Positions 1 to 7,269 of a stretch of 64,000 nucleotides of DNA are shown one piece after another. Numbering within the stretch: position 1 is the first letter of the stretch; each line of letters starts with the position of its first letter. The translations under genes and the position numbers were made by a program. Origin of the DNA: Streptomyces xylophagus. GTDB taxonomy: Bacteria > Actinomycetota > Actinomycetes > Streptomycetales > Streptomycetaceae. The stretch covers positions 1 to 64,000 of the forward strand of contig NZ_JNWO01000032.1 of NCBI RefSeq assembly GCF_000716435.1, in the 5' to 3' direction. The notes under the pieces were generated by a model that saw nothing but the letters and a program-made list of their open reading frames with translations, was not told the origin of the DNA and did not search any database.

Positions 1-205
1 TTCGGCCGGACTTCGCAGCCGCGCGTCGGGGCTGACGGTGCACTCCCGCTCGGCGAGCAGGGGCCGTGCCTCGCCGATGGCCCGGGTGATGGTCGAACGT
101 TCCATGCGGGCCGATCTCGGCAACGAGTTCAGCAATCACATCGGCCGTCAGGCCCGTGATCCGCCGGTTGCTGATGATCGCTGCACGAGTCGCACTCCCC
201 ACCAC
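1..205 (-). pseudogene. Remnant of IS5-type transposase (N-terminal HTH part), internally deleted
   Basis: Read on the minus strand from a GTG at 205, the translation ITGLTADVIAELVAEIGP appears. It is then followed in a different frame by MERSTITRAIGEARPLLAER and an SPDARLRSPAE stretch that runs to the window edge. Both pieces match, from memory, the N-terminal helix-turn-helix region of Streptomyces IS5-family DDE transposases, in which about 50 residues normally separate them. An out-of-frame deletion has therefore removed the middle of the HTH domain, so the gene cannot make a normal transposase. The DDE catalytic part, if still present, lies outside the window. No terminal inverted repeat can be recognised near position 205. 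Confidence 0.7.
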
Positions 206-573
206 ACGACCATGATCAACGATCAAGAGCAACACTCCGTTTTCGGGTGTCTCGCGTTCCCAACTCCCCTGTTCCGCACGGAAACTGACAGTGCGAAAGA
301 TGGGGGCGGGAGGGGCGGTCCGGGGGCGGTTGCCTTATCCATTAGTCGATATTTTGTGATGTGCGGCGGCGAACTCGGATTCCCGTACGGGATTCCGTTC
401 CCCGCCCGGAACCACCGCATTCCCGGTCGACTCCGATTGTCTCTCGAAAAGAAATTGCCGAAGTCGCGGCGGGCTAATTCGAGGGGTGGCGGCGGCCTGC
501 TCCTTCGATACCGGTGGGCCTGCTTCCGGTCGAGGGTTTCGCCGGTCGGGATGAGCCGTATTGGCCGGATCTG

Positions 574-603
574 TTGACTCTTGATCGATGGCCTTCCTTT
601 GAT
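574..603 (+). promoter_or_regulatory. Candidate promoter of the structured RNA region
   Basis: TTGACT at 574-579 and TTTGAT at 598-603 are separated by 18 bp, a plausible vegetative -35/-10 pair in this GC-rich background. Transcription from here would enter the stem-loop-rich stretch at 611-898. It is a pattern match only; there is no independent support. Confidence 0.3.
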
Positions 604-610
604 AACGCTG

Positions 611-898
611 TCAGCGCCGGGTGCGGCCGGGGTCGTCTCGCCCCTGCGTGCATAAAGGGGGTGAAACGTGCCGCCGGGCAGAGTGTTCCGCCGAAGTGCG
701 TGCGCTGGCGCGCTGCCGGCGGCACATCCCCCGAGGCTGGGGTTTCGGCTGGCCGCCGGGCACTGAGGGGTACCTCTTGCCTGACGGGGAGTGACCTAAA
801 GGCCGTCCGTGGTGTTTACTGGGCACCGGTCTGATCCCTGGTGGGTCCGGACCTTTCCGGGAGGTCCTGGGGGTGGTGCCCCGGGGCCTCTCGTTTTT
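611..898 (+). ncRNA. Candidate structured RNA or attenuated leader of unknown class
   Basis: The stretch can fold into successive stems: 668-681 with 713-725 (13 bp, one bulge), 728-741, 758-783 (GGCA/TGCC enclosing GAGG-GGTA-CCTC), and 849-854 with 862-867. The last stem overlaps a 10-bp stem, 863-872 with 879-888, that is followed by TTTTT at 894-898. The two cannot form together, the arrangement expected of an antiterminator and a terminator. There is no open frame in the region. It does not fit the TPP, cobalamin, c-di-AMP (ydaO), FMN or guanidine consensus as I know them, so its function is unknown. Confidence 0.35.
863..898 (+). terminator. Rho-independent-type terminator hairpin
   Basis: Arms 863-872 and 879-888 pair over 10 bp including two G-U pairs, with a 6-nt loop, and a run of five T follows at 894-898. 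The left arm shares 863-867 with the upstream hairpin 849-867. Confidence 0.45.
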
Positions 899-1224
899 GC
901 CGCCGGTTTGTGCGGACGTCATATGTTGCTCATCCGGGAAGGGTCCTATCGCCCCTGCGAGAGCGTGTGGATAAGCAGGATCGACAATTGCGTAAAAGGG
1001 CGATGGATTTCCCGTCGGGATTACGTTCGATCTTCTGTAACAAAGCCCCACGCTGAGGGGTTTCCGGCCCAAGATCACTATTCTTCACACCGCCTCCGAA
1101 AAGGCGACTGGCTCTTCGCTCGCGGCGAGCGGTACGGTTTCTCTCGCTCAACTGTCTCCACCCGCCCGGCCTCACCACCCGGGCGCCGCCGCACCTCCCG
1201 GAGAGGGAGCAGGACCCACCACCC

Positions 1225-1250
1225 GGAACCCCGCTGACCAGTGGGGTTCC
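1225..1250. other. Stem-loop in the leader before the 48-codon ORF
   Basis: GGAACCCC (1225-1232) and GGGGTTCC (1243-1250) form a perfect 8-bp stem around a 10-nt loop, 30 bp upstream of the ATG at 1281. There is no T run, so a role in leader structure is as likely as termination. Confidence 0.4.
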
Positions 1251-1280
1251 AGAGAACCAACAGAACAAGGGATCAGGTCA

Positions 1281-1427
1281 ATGCGCACCGTCAACGACGA
1301 CGGCGTCATTCCGCCGTCGTGCCGCGGACCCCGCGGTATCTCACCCGTGACACCTCGTCACCCTCACGCGTCTCGGGGCGCGTACGCCGGGACACGCGCC
1401 ACCGCGGCCGCCGGAGCGGGGGAGTGA
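1281..1427 (+). CDS. Short ORF (48 aa) directly upstream of the Crp/Fnr gene
   Basis: ATG at 1281 opens a 48-codon frame, starting MRTVNDDGVIPPSCRGPRGI and ending with TGA at 1425-1427, two bases before the ATG of the Crp/Fnr regulator at 1430. Upstream AAGGGATCAGG gives a weak ribosome site. The peptide is rich in Pro, Arg, Ala and Gly, lacks a membrane segment, and matches no family I recognise. The TGA-GC-ATG spacing suggests translational coupling to the regulator, so it could be a leader peptide. It may also be chance; codon bias over such a short length cannot decide. Confidence 0.4.
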   Translation: MRTVNDDGVIPPSCRGPRGISPVTPRHPHASRGAYAGTRATAAAGAGE

Positions 1428-1429
1428 GC

Positions 1430-2161
1430 ATGTCCTCGACCATCGACACCTCTCGGCCGGCCGACCTTCTCCTGGGTCACGAGGACAAGCCTGAGGGAAG
1501 CTTCCTGCAACGCCTGAAGGCCGAGGACTGGCAGGCCCTGCTGCAGGCCGGGCTACGTGGCAGCAGCTTCGTCCGGGACGAGTTACTGCCGCTGGGACCG
1601 GACGGCCAGCACGTCTACATCATCTGGGACGGCGTCGTACGGCAGGACCGCTTCCCGCTGGGCGACGGGGAGAACGTCCCCACCGTCACGCGGTTCCGGG
1701 GCCGGGGCCAGCTGGTCGGCGAGGCCAAACTCGTCACCCCCGACTCTGCCGTCCACACGAAATGCCTGACCCCGACCGTGGCCATTCCCTGCAAGGCGCG
1801 CCGCCTCAACGTCCTGCTGCGCCGGCAGTCCGACATCCAGCTCGCCCTCCTGCGCAGCCTCGAGGACCGCGACCGCAGCGACGAACTCCTCTACACCATG
1901 GCCACCCGGCCGCCCGTCGAGCGGGTCAGCAGGCTGCTGGCGCACCTCGCCGACACCGCGGGCGTCCCCGAGCCCCGGACGGGCTGGACCGTCATCACCG
2001 GCCCGGGCCAGAAGGACATCGCCGCCTCTCTCCAGGTGGCCATCTCCACCGTGGAGAACGCGATCCGGACCCTGCGCTACCACGGCGTCATCGAAGCCAG
2101 GTACCGCCAGTTCATCGTCCACGACGTCGACGAACTGCGTCACTTCCCCACCGGGATCTGA
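1430..2161 (+). CDS. Crp/Fnr family transcriptional regulator
   Basis: A 243-residue protein with an N-terminal cyclic-nucleotide-binding-like beta-roll (about residues 30-140, including HVYIIWDGVVRQDRF) and a C-terminal winged HTH (about 190-225, with QKDIAASLQVAISTVENAIR as the recognition region). This is the standard Crp/Fnr layout. I do not see the canonical cAMP-contact residues, so the ligand is unknown. A longer reading frame opens at 1241, but the ATG at 1430 fits the conserved domain start and the coupling to the small ORF before it. The gene may control the downstream membrane-anchored unknown or itself; no operator was identified. Confidence 0.85.
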   Translation: MSSTIDTSRPADLLLGHEDKPEGSFLQRLKAEDWQALLQAGLRGSSFVRDELLPLGPDGQHVYIIWDGVVRQDRFPLGDGENVPTVTRFRGRGQLVGEAKLVTPDSAVHTKCLTPTVAIPCKARRLNVLLRRQSDIQLALLRSLEDRDRSDELLYTMATRPPVERVSRLLAHLADTAGVPEPRTGWTVITGPGQKDIAASLQVAISTVENAIRTLRYHGVIEARYRQFIVHDVDELRHFPTGI

Positions 2162-2221
2162 CCCCTCCCCGGTGCACCGGACCCCGTACCGCTCGCGCTC
2201 CACCCCCGAACGGAACACAGC

Positions 2222-2710
2222 ATGATGACCAGCACCCTTCTGGTGCCCGCCGCCTCCGCCCTCGTCGGGGCTTTCCTCGCCGTCCTGATGTACCGGCATC
2301 ACAGGCAGGTCTTCGCCTGGACGCGGAAGATCCGCCGCAAGGACGAGGCGAACACCGAGTTCGACAAGCCCGCCGAGTGGCTCGCCGACCTCTACAAGGC
2401 CCAGTGCCGCCTCGCCCAGAAGCCCTGCCGGGCCGAGGACTTCGAGGACATCTCCCAGACCGGCACCATGATCAAGGGGATCGCCGACCACACCGAGGCC
2501 GTCCGCCCCGAACTGAAGAAGGTCGTCGAGCGCGTCGGCGAATACGTCGCCACCGCTCTGCCCGAGCCGGGCCCGGCCCCGCGAGGAGTCCCCCTCGCGG
2601 AGTACCGCGTCCTGCTCGTCCAGGCCATGCGGCAGGAGGCCGCCCGCGGCGAGCTCGTGCGCGCGATCCTCACCGCCGAGAAGAGGATCAAGGCGGAGCG
2701 ATACGGCTGA
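2222..2710 (+). CDS. Membrane-anchored protein of unknown function
   Basis: A 162-residue protein whose N-terminus (about residues 4-24, LLVPAASALVGAFLAVLM) is a single membrane anchor followed by a basic segment and a charged, probably helical cytoplasmic part ending in KRIKAERYG. No domain is recognised. It lies 60 bp after the Crp/Fnr gene in the same direction and could be co-transcribed; a 12-bp palindrome (CCGGTGCACCGG) lies in the gap. Two adjacent ATG codons (2222 and 2225) are both possible starts. Confidence 0.7.
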   Translation: MMTSTLLVPAASALVGAFLAVLMYRHHRQVFAWTRKIRRKDEANTEFDKPAEWLADLYKAQCRLAQKPCRAEDFEDISQTGTMIKGIADHTEAVRPELKKVVERVGEYVATALPEPGPAPRGVPLAEYRVLLVQAMRQEAARGELVRAILTAEKRIKAERYG

Positions 2711-2766
2711 CGAGGCGCACGGTAGGGCGGCTTCACCGAAGGCATCTGCCCGTTCATGTCCACCTC

Positions 2767-2834
2767 GTGCCCGAACCTGTTTACTTTCCCGAAATCCGGG
2801 CGTAGCCTCCGAGCGAAACCACAAGTTCGGGCAC
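2767..2834. promoter_or_regulatory. fru operon promoter flanked by a 10-bp inverted repeat (candidate FruR operators)
   Basis: GTGCCCGAAC (2767-2776) and GTTCGGGCAC (2825-2834) are perfect inverted arms 48 bp apart. Between them lie TTTACT (2780-2785) and TAGCCT (2803-2808) with a 17-bp spacer, a plausible -35/-10 pair. DeoR-family repressors often use paired sites around their promoters, so autoregulation by FruR through looping is a reasonable inference. The right arm ends 19 bp before the fruR ATG. Confidence 0.5.
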
Positions 2835-2853
2835 TGGACGGAGGCGAACGGAC

Positions 2854-3615
2854 ATGTACGCACCGGAGCGGCAGCAGGAGATCCTCCGGCTGGCCCGTGA
2901 CGGCGGCCGGGTGGACGTCGTGTCGCTGGCCGAGGAGTTCCAGGTCACGGCGGAGACGATCCGCCGCGACCTGAAGGCTCTGGACCGCGCGGGCCTGCTC
3001 CGACGGGTGCACGGCGGGGCCATACCGGCCGGACGGCTCGGTTTCGAGCCCGACCTCACCGAGCGCGAGTCGACGGCGGCCGACGAGAAGGACCGCATCG
3101 CCAAAGCGGCCCTCGCCGAGCTGCCCACGCAGGGCACGGTGATCCTCGACGCCGGTACGACGGTGGCCCGCCTCGCGGGCATCGTCCCGCTGGAGGCCGA
3201 GCTGACCGTCGTCACCCACTCGCTGCCCATCGCGGCCCGCCTCGCGGACCACCCGGGCATGCAGCTCCACCTCGTCGGGGGACGCGTGCGGCACCGTACG
3301 CGCGCCGCCGTCGACGCATGGGCGCTGCGGGCGTACGGCGAGATCCGCGCAGACGTCGTGTTCGTGGCCGCCAACGGCTTCTCCGCCGAGCACGGGCTGA
3401 CCACGCCCGACCTCGCCGAGGCCGCGGTGAAGCGTGCGGCGATGGCCGCCGCCCGCCGCGTGGTACTGCTCGCCGACTCCGCCAAGCACGGCCAGGAGCA
3501 CTTCGCCCGCTTCGGCGCCCTGAGTGACGTGGACCTCCTGATCACCGACAGCGGGCTGAGCCCTGAAGACGCCACCGCCATGGAGCGCGGCGGCATGGAA
3601 GTAGTGCGCGCATGA
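2854..3615 (+). CDS. fruR: DeoR-family regulator of the fructose operon
   Basis: A 253-residue protein with an N-terminal DeoR HTH (residues about 1-57, QQEILRLARDGGRVDVVSLA and ETIRRDLKALDRAGLLRRVHGG) and a C-terminal sugar-phosphate sensor fold (about 75-235, with DAGTTVARLA near its start). Members bind a phosphosugar and release the operator. The stop overlaps the start of fruK (ATGA), so regulator, kinase and transporter are read as one unit; in S. coelicolor this is, from memory, the fruRKA operon. Fructose 1-phosphate is the likely inducer. Start chosen at the ATG just before the conserved PERQQEIL motif. Confidence 0.92.
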   Translation: MYAPERQQEILRLARDGGRVDVVSLAEEFQVTAETIRRDLKALDRAGLLRRVHGGAIPAGRLGFEPDLTERESTAADEKDRIAKAALAELPTQGTVILDAGTTVARLAGIVPLEAELTVVTHSLPIAARLADHPGMQLHLVGGRVRHRTRAAVDAWALRAYGEIRADVVFVAANGFSAEHGLTTPDLAEAAVKRAAMAAARRVVLLADSAKHGQEHFARFGALSDVDLLITDSGLSPEDATAMERGGMEVVRA

Positions 3616-4559
3616 TCCTCACGGTCACCCCGAACCCGTCCCTGGACCGCACCTACGAGGTCCCCTCGCTCGACCGCGGCGAGGTCATACGGGCCACCGG
3701 CGAGCGCATGGACCCGGGCGGCAAGGGCGTCAACGTCTCGCGCGCCGTCGCCGCCGCCGGCCGCCGTACCGTCGCGGTACTGCCCCTGGGCGGTGCCCCG
3801 GGCGCGCTGGTCGCGGACCTGCTCGACGCGCAGGGCATCGAGGTCGCGCCGGTCCCGGTCGCCGGGGCCACCCGCTCGAACATCGCCCTCGCCGAGGCGG
3901 ACGGCGTCCTCACGAAGATCAACGCCCCCGGCCCCGAACTGACCGCCGCCGAACAGGAGTTGCTCCTGGAGACGGTCCGCCGGCAGTCCCGTGACGCCGA
4001 CTGGATCGCCTGCTGCGGCAGCCTCCCGCGCGGCCTCGCGCCGTCCTGGTACGCCGAGTTGGTCGCCCGCGCGCACGCCGTCGGCGTCCGTATCGCCCTG
4101 GACACCTCCGGCCCCGCGCTCATCGAGGCCCTGCGCGAACGCCCCGACGTCGTCAAGCCCAACGCCGAGGAACTCGCGGAGGCCGTCTCCCGCCCCCTCG
4201 CGACCGTGGGTGACGCGGTCAAAGCAGCCGAAGAACTACGGGAGTTGGGTGCCGGCGCGGTGCTCGCCAGCCTCGGCGCCGACGGGCAACTGCTCGTGGA
4301 CGCCTCCGGTGCCTGGTACGGCAGCGCGCGCGTCGACGTCGTACGCAGCAATGTCGGTGCGGGGGACTCCTCGCTGGCCGGCTTCCTGATCGCCGGCGGC
4401 CACGGCCCGGAGGCCCTGGCCTCGGCCGTCGCCCACGGCGCGGCGGCCGTCCAGCTCCCGGGCAGCGTGATGCCCACCCCGGCCGACCTCGACCCGTCCG
4501 CGGTGACGGTCACGGCCGACGTGCCGGTCGATCGCGTACTCACGGAGCCGGTGACATGA
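3612..4559 (+). CDS. fruK: 1-phosphofructokinase
   Basis: A 315-residue PfkB-family kinase that phosphorylates fructose 1-phosphate, made by the fructose PTS, to fructose 1,6-bisphosphate. The first PfkB signature GGKGVNVSRA is at residues 37-46 and the second, containing the catalytic Asp252 in NVGAGDSSLAGF, is near 248-259. The early ILTVTPNPSLDRTYEV is typical of FruK. The length is normal for the family. The ATG overlaps the fruR stop. The stop codon overlaps another ATG at 4556 that opens a 79-codon frame of doubtful reality leading to fruA. Confidence 0.95.
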   Translation: MILTVTPNPSLDRTYEVPSLDRGEVIRATGERMDPGGKGVNVSRAVAAAGRRTVAVLPLGGAPGALVADLLDAQGIEVAPVPVAGATRSNIALAEADGVLTKINAPGPELTAAEQELLLETVRRQSRDADWIACCGSLPRGLAPSWYAELVARAHAVGVRIALDTSGPALIEALRERPDVVKPNAEELAEAVSRPLATVGDAVKAAEELRELGAGAVLASLGADGQLLVDASGAWYGSARVDVVRSNVGAGDSSLAGFLIAGGHGPEALASAVAHGAAAVQLPGSVMPTPADLDPSAVTVTADVPVDRVLTEPVT

Positions 4560-4673
4560 GCTTCTCTACGGCATCCAAGGCGCCCCTCGAACCGGCCATG
4601 AAGCGGCGGAACTCCCCGTTAACCGCCGCGGCCGAACGGTGGCAGGGCATCCCGAGCCGCCCTGCCGCCCGGG

Positions 4674-4702
4674 GGAGGCGGGGTTTCCCCGACCCCGCCT
4701 CC
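4674..4702. terminator. Stem-loop between fruK and fruA
   Basis: GGAGGCGGGG (4674-4683) pairs perfectly with CCCCGCCTCC (4693-4702) around a 9-nt loop. It sits in the 232-bp gap between fruK and fruA. No T run follows, so it may act as a processing or attenuation site that sets the kinase:transporter ratio rather than as a full terminator. Confidence 0.5.
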
Positions 4703-4791
4703 ACCACCCCCCGCGCAACAACCCGCTTCACCCCCGTCCCCACCCCCGCCCATGGCAGTCCCTGGGCGATACGCGTGCGAAGGAGCCCGCG

Positions 4792-6846
4792 ATGAGCGAG
4801 ATGATCACCGCGGACCTGGTCGACCTCGACCTGTCCGCCGATACCAAAGAGGCGGCGGCACGTGCCCTCGCCGAGCGCATGGTCGCCCAGGGCCGGGTCA
4901 CCGACCTCGACGGCTTCCTCGCCGACGTCGCCGCCCGCGAGGCGCAGATGCCGACCGGCCTCGACGGCGGCATCGGCATCCCGCACTGCCGCAGCGAGTA
5001 CGTCACCGAGCCGTCGCTCGCCTTCGGGCGCAGCGCCGAGGGCGTCGACTTCGGCGCCCCCGACGGCCCCGCCGACCTGATCTTCCTGATCGCCGCGCCC
5101 GCCGGGGCCGACGACGCCCACCTGACGATCCTCTCCGCGCTGGCCCGGCAGCTCATGAACGCCGAGTTCACGTCCGCGCTGCGGTCGGTGAGCGACGCGG
5201 AGAGCGCGGCCGCGCTGATCCGCGGCGACGAGCCCGAGGGTTCCACAGACTCCGTCGCGACGCCGGCGGCGGCCTCCGCCGGCGCCGCGACGGGCAGTAC
5301 CGAGGCAGCCGCTTCTACGGCGGACAAGGGCGCCGGCGCCGAGGAGCAGCCGTTCCGGATCGTCGCCGTCACCTCCTGCCCGACCGGCATCGCGCACACC
5401 TACATGGCGGCCGAGGCGCTGGAGAACGCGGGCCGCGAGGCCGGTGTCGACCTCGTCGTGGAGCCGCAGGGCTCGGCCGGTTTCACCCGGCTCGACCCGG
5501 CGGTGATCGCGGCGGCGGACGCCGTGATCTTCGCCCACGACGTGCCCGTACGGGAGAAGGAGCGCTTCGCCGGCAAGCCGACCGTCGACGTCGGCGTGAA
5601 GGCGGGCATCAACCGTCCCGCCGAACTGATCACCGAGGTCCGCGGCAAGGCGGAGCGCGGCGAGGTCACCGGCGGATCCGCGCCCACGCCCGTCGAGCGC
5701 GGCGGTGACGCGGGCGAGGGCTACGGCTCCATGCTCCGCAAGTGGCTGATGTCCGGCGTCAGTTACATGGTCCCGTTCGTCGCGGCCGGCGGTCTGCTGA
5801 TCGCCCTCGGCTTCGCGATCGGCGGCTACCAGGTCAACAAGGCGCCCTCTGTCATGGACCACTTCGTGTGGACCCAGGGCGACAGCTGGGCCGCGCTTCT
5901 CTTCCAGATCGGCGTGGTGTCCTTCGGCTTCCTCGTCCCGGTGCTGGCCGGCTACATCGCCTACGGCATGGCCGACCGGCCCGGTCTGGTGCCCGGCTTC
6001 GTCGGCGGCATGATCGCCTCCACCATCAACGCGGGCTTCCTCGGCGGTCTCGCCGCAGGTCTGATCGCCGGTGGTGTGGTGCTGGCGATCCAGAAGGTGA
6101 AGATCCCCAAGGCGGTGCGCGGGATCATGCCGGTGGTGGTGATCCCACTGATCTCCACGGCGATCGTCGGGTTCCTGATGTTCGTGGTGATCGGCAAGCC
6201 GATCGCCTCCGCACAGAAGGGCATGACCGACTGGCTGAACGGCCTCAGCGGCTCGAACGCCATCCTGCTGGGCGCCCTGCTCGGCCTGATGATGTGCTTC
6301 GACCTCGGCGGCCCGGTCAACAAGGTCGCCTACACCTTCGCCACGGCGGGGATCGCGGTCTCCAACCCCAGTGACTCGGCGATGAAGATCATGGCCGCGG
6401 TGATGGCGGCCGGCATGGTCCCGCCGCTGGCGATGGCCCTGGCGACGACCGTGCGCGGCAAGCTCTTCACCGAGACCGAGCGCGAGAACGGCAAGGCCGC
6501 CTGGGTGCTGGGCGCCTCCTTCATCTCCGAGGGCGCGATCCCGTTCGCGGCGGCCGACCCGCTGCGGGTCATCCCGTCCTCGATGGTGGGCGGCGCGATC
6601 ACCGGCTCCCTGTCCATGGCGTTCGGCGCGACCCTGCGCGCCCCGCACGGCGGCATCTTCGTGGTCCCGCTGATCGGGCACGCGTTCTTCTACCTGATCG
6701 CCATCGCGGTCGGTGTGTGCGTCACCGCGGCCCTGGTCGTCGTACTGAAGGGAATGCGCAAGCCGGCCGCCGGCAGTACGGCATCCGGAGCGCCGGAGGA
6801 CATATCCGCCCTGGCGGCGGAAGCGAAGCAGCCGGTCGCCGCCTAG
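4792..6846 (+). CDS. fruA: Fructose-specific PTS transporter, EIIABC
   Basis: A 684-residue single-chain PTS permease that imports fructose and phosphorylates it at C1. In order: EIIA (about 1-150, phospho-acceptor His65 in GGIGIPHCR), an Ala/Ser/Gly/Thr linker (about 150-185), EIIB (about 187-290, phospho-Cys196 in VAVTSCPTGIAHTY), and EIIC (about 325-660) with repeated hydrophobic segments and the FDLGGPVNK motif near residue 504. The start at 4792 gives the expected EIIA N-terminus, with GAAGGAG upstream; the frame stays open further upstream to 4639 but that extension is low-complexity. The product feeds FruK. Phosphate comes from HPr encoded elsewhere. Confidence 0.95.
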   Translation: MSEMITADLVDLDLSADTKEAAARALAERMVAQGRVTDLDGFLADVAAREAQMPTGLDGGIGIPHCRSEYVTEPSLAFGRSAEGVDFGAPDGPADLIFLIAAPAGADDAHLTILSALARQLMNAEFTSALRSVSDAESAAALIRGDEPEGSTDSVATPAAASAGAATGSTEAAASTADKGAGAEEQPFRIVAVTSCPTGIAHTYMAAEALENAGREAGVDLVVEPQGSAGFTRLDPAVIAAADAVIFAHDVPVREKERFAGKPTVDVGVKAGINRPAELITEVRGKAERGEVTGGSAPTPVERGGDAGEGYGSMLRKWLMSGVSYMVPFVAAGGLLIALGFAIGGYQVNKAPSVMDHFVWTQGDSWAALLFQIGVVSFGFLVPVLAGYIAYGMADRPGLVPGFVGGMIASTINAGFLGGLAAGLIAGGVVLAIQKVKIPKAVRGIMPVVVIPLISTAIVGFLMFVVIGKPIASAQKGMTDWLNGLSGSNAILLGALLGLMMCFDLGGPVNKVAYTFATAGIAVSNPSDSAMKIMAAVMAAGMVPPLAMALATTVRGKLFTETERENGKAAWVLGASFISEGAIPFAAADPLRVIPSSMVGGAITGSLSMAFGATLRAPHGGIFVVPLIGHAFFYLIAIAVGVCVTAALVVVLKGMRKPAAGSTASGAPEDISALAAEAKQPVAA

Positions 6847-6925
6847 CCTCTTTCGACCCTCCGTGGGCCTCTTTTGGGCCTCAGTGAGGTGTTCACGGCA
6901 ACTGCGAGATACGTCACGGTCCGGG

Positions 6926-6946
6926 ACCACGGTCCCGGACCGTGGT
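6926..6946. promoter_or_regulatory. 21-bp perfect palindrome before the 84-aa membrane protein
   Basis: ACCACGGTCC (6926-6935) and GGACCGTGGT (6937-6946) are separated by one base. A related half, ACGGTCCGGGACC, lies just upstream. It could be a regulator-binding site or the tail of the fruA terminator; no T run follows. Confidence 0.4.
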
Positions 6947-6960
6947 GTCTACTGGAACGC

Positions 6961-7215
6961 ATGCCTGAGCACGTCTCCATCCTCCAGCTGACCGGTGTGG
7001 CCGTTCTCGCCCTGGCGACCGTCGCCTGGGTGTTCGGCCTGACGCGCGTCCTGCGCCGCTCCCTCGGCGAGCCCACCGCCTGGCACGCGGCCCACCCGCT
7101 GTACGGCCTCCCGAACCAGCGCGACACCGCTCCCCACCTGGAGTCCGTCGAACTGACCCCGGCCGAGCGCGACGCCTTCGCGGGTCTGGTACGACAGCTC
7201 AGCGACGGGCGTTGA
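6961..7215 (+). CDS. Small single-pass membrane protein of unknown function
   Basis: An 84-residue protein with one N-terminal membrane helix (about residues 8-28, LQLTGVAVLALATVAWVFGL), a basic stretch and a short soluble tail. No family is recognised. The ATG at 6961 follows immediately after the palindrome region; a longer frame exists upstream but lacks Streptomyces codon bias. It stands alone between fruA and the convergent DUF6227 gene. Confidence 0.6.
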   Translation: MPEHVSILQLTGVAVLALATVAWVFGLTRVLRRSLGEPTAWHAAHPLYGLPNQRDTAPHLESVELTPAERDAFAGLVRQLSDGR

Positions 7216-7269
7216 AGCCCTTGCCGCTCAGGAGACCCGCGGTTCAGTTCAGGAGACCCGGGGTTCAGT

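Larger units (their letters stand above)
206..1280. other. About 1 kb non-coding, hairpin-rich region
   Basis: No open frame here shows the codon bias of the neighbours and none resembles a known family. The stretch instead holds many potential stem-loops: a 12-bp palindrome around 381-392, large stems at 668-725 and 758-783, overlapping stems at 849-888 followed by a T run, and a hairpin at 1225-1250. It probably contains a promoter and one or more untranslated RNAs, plus the leader of the genes that start at 1281. No recognised riboswitch consensus was found. Confidence 0.5.

Noticed and set aside
611..898. Known riboswitch (ydaO/c-di-AMP, cobalamin, TPP, guanidine) in the left region
   Set aside because: GGGGGTGAAA at 656-665 recalled ydaO, but the CCGACAGCT-type segment is missing; the other consensus motifs are also absent. 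Kept only as an unclassified structure.
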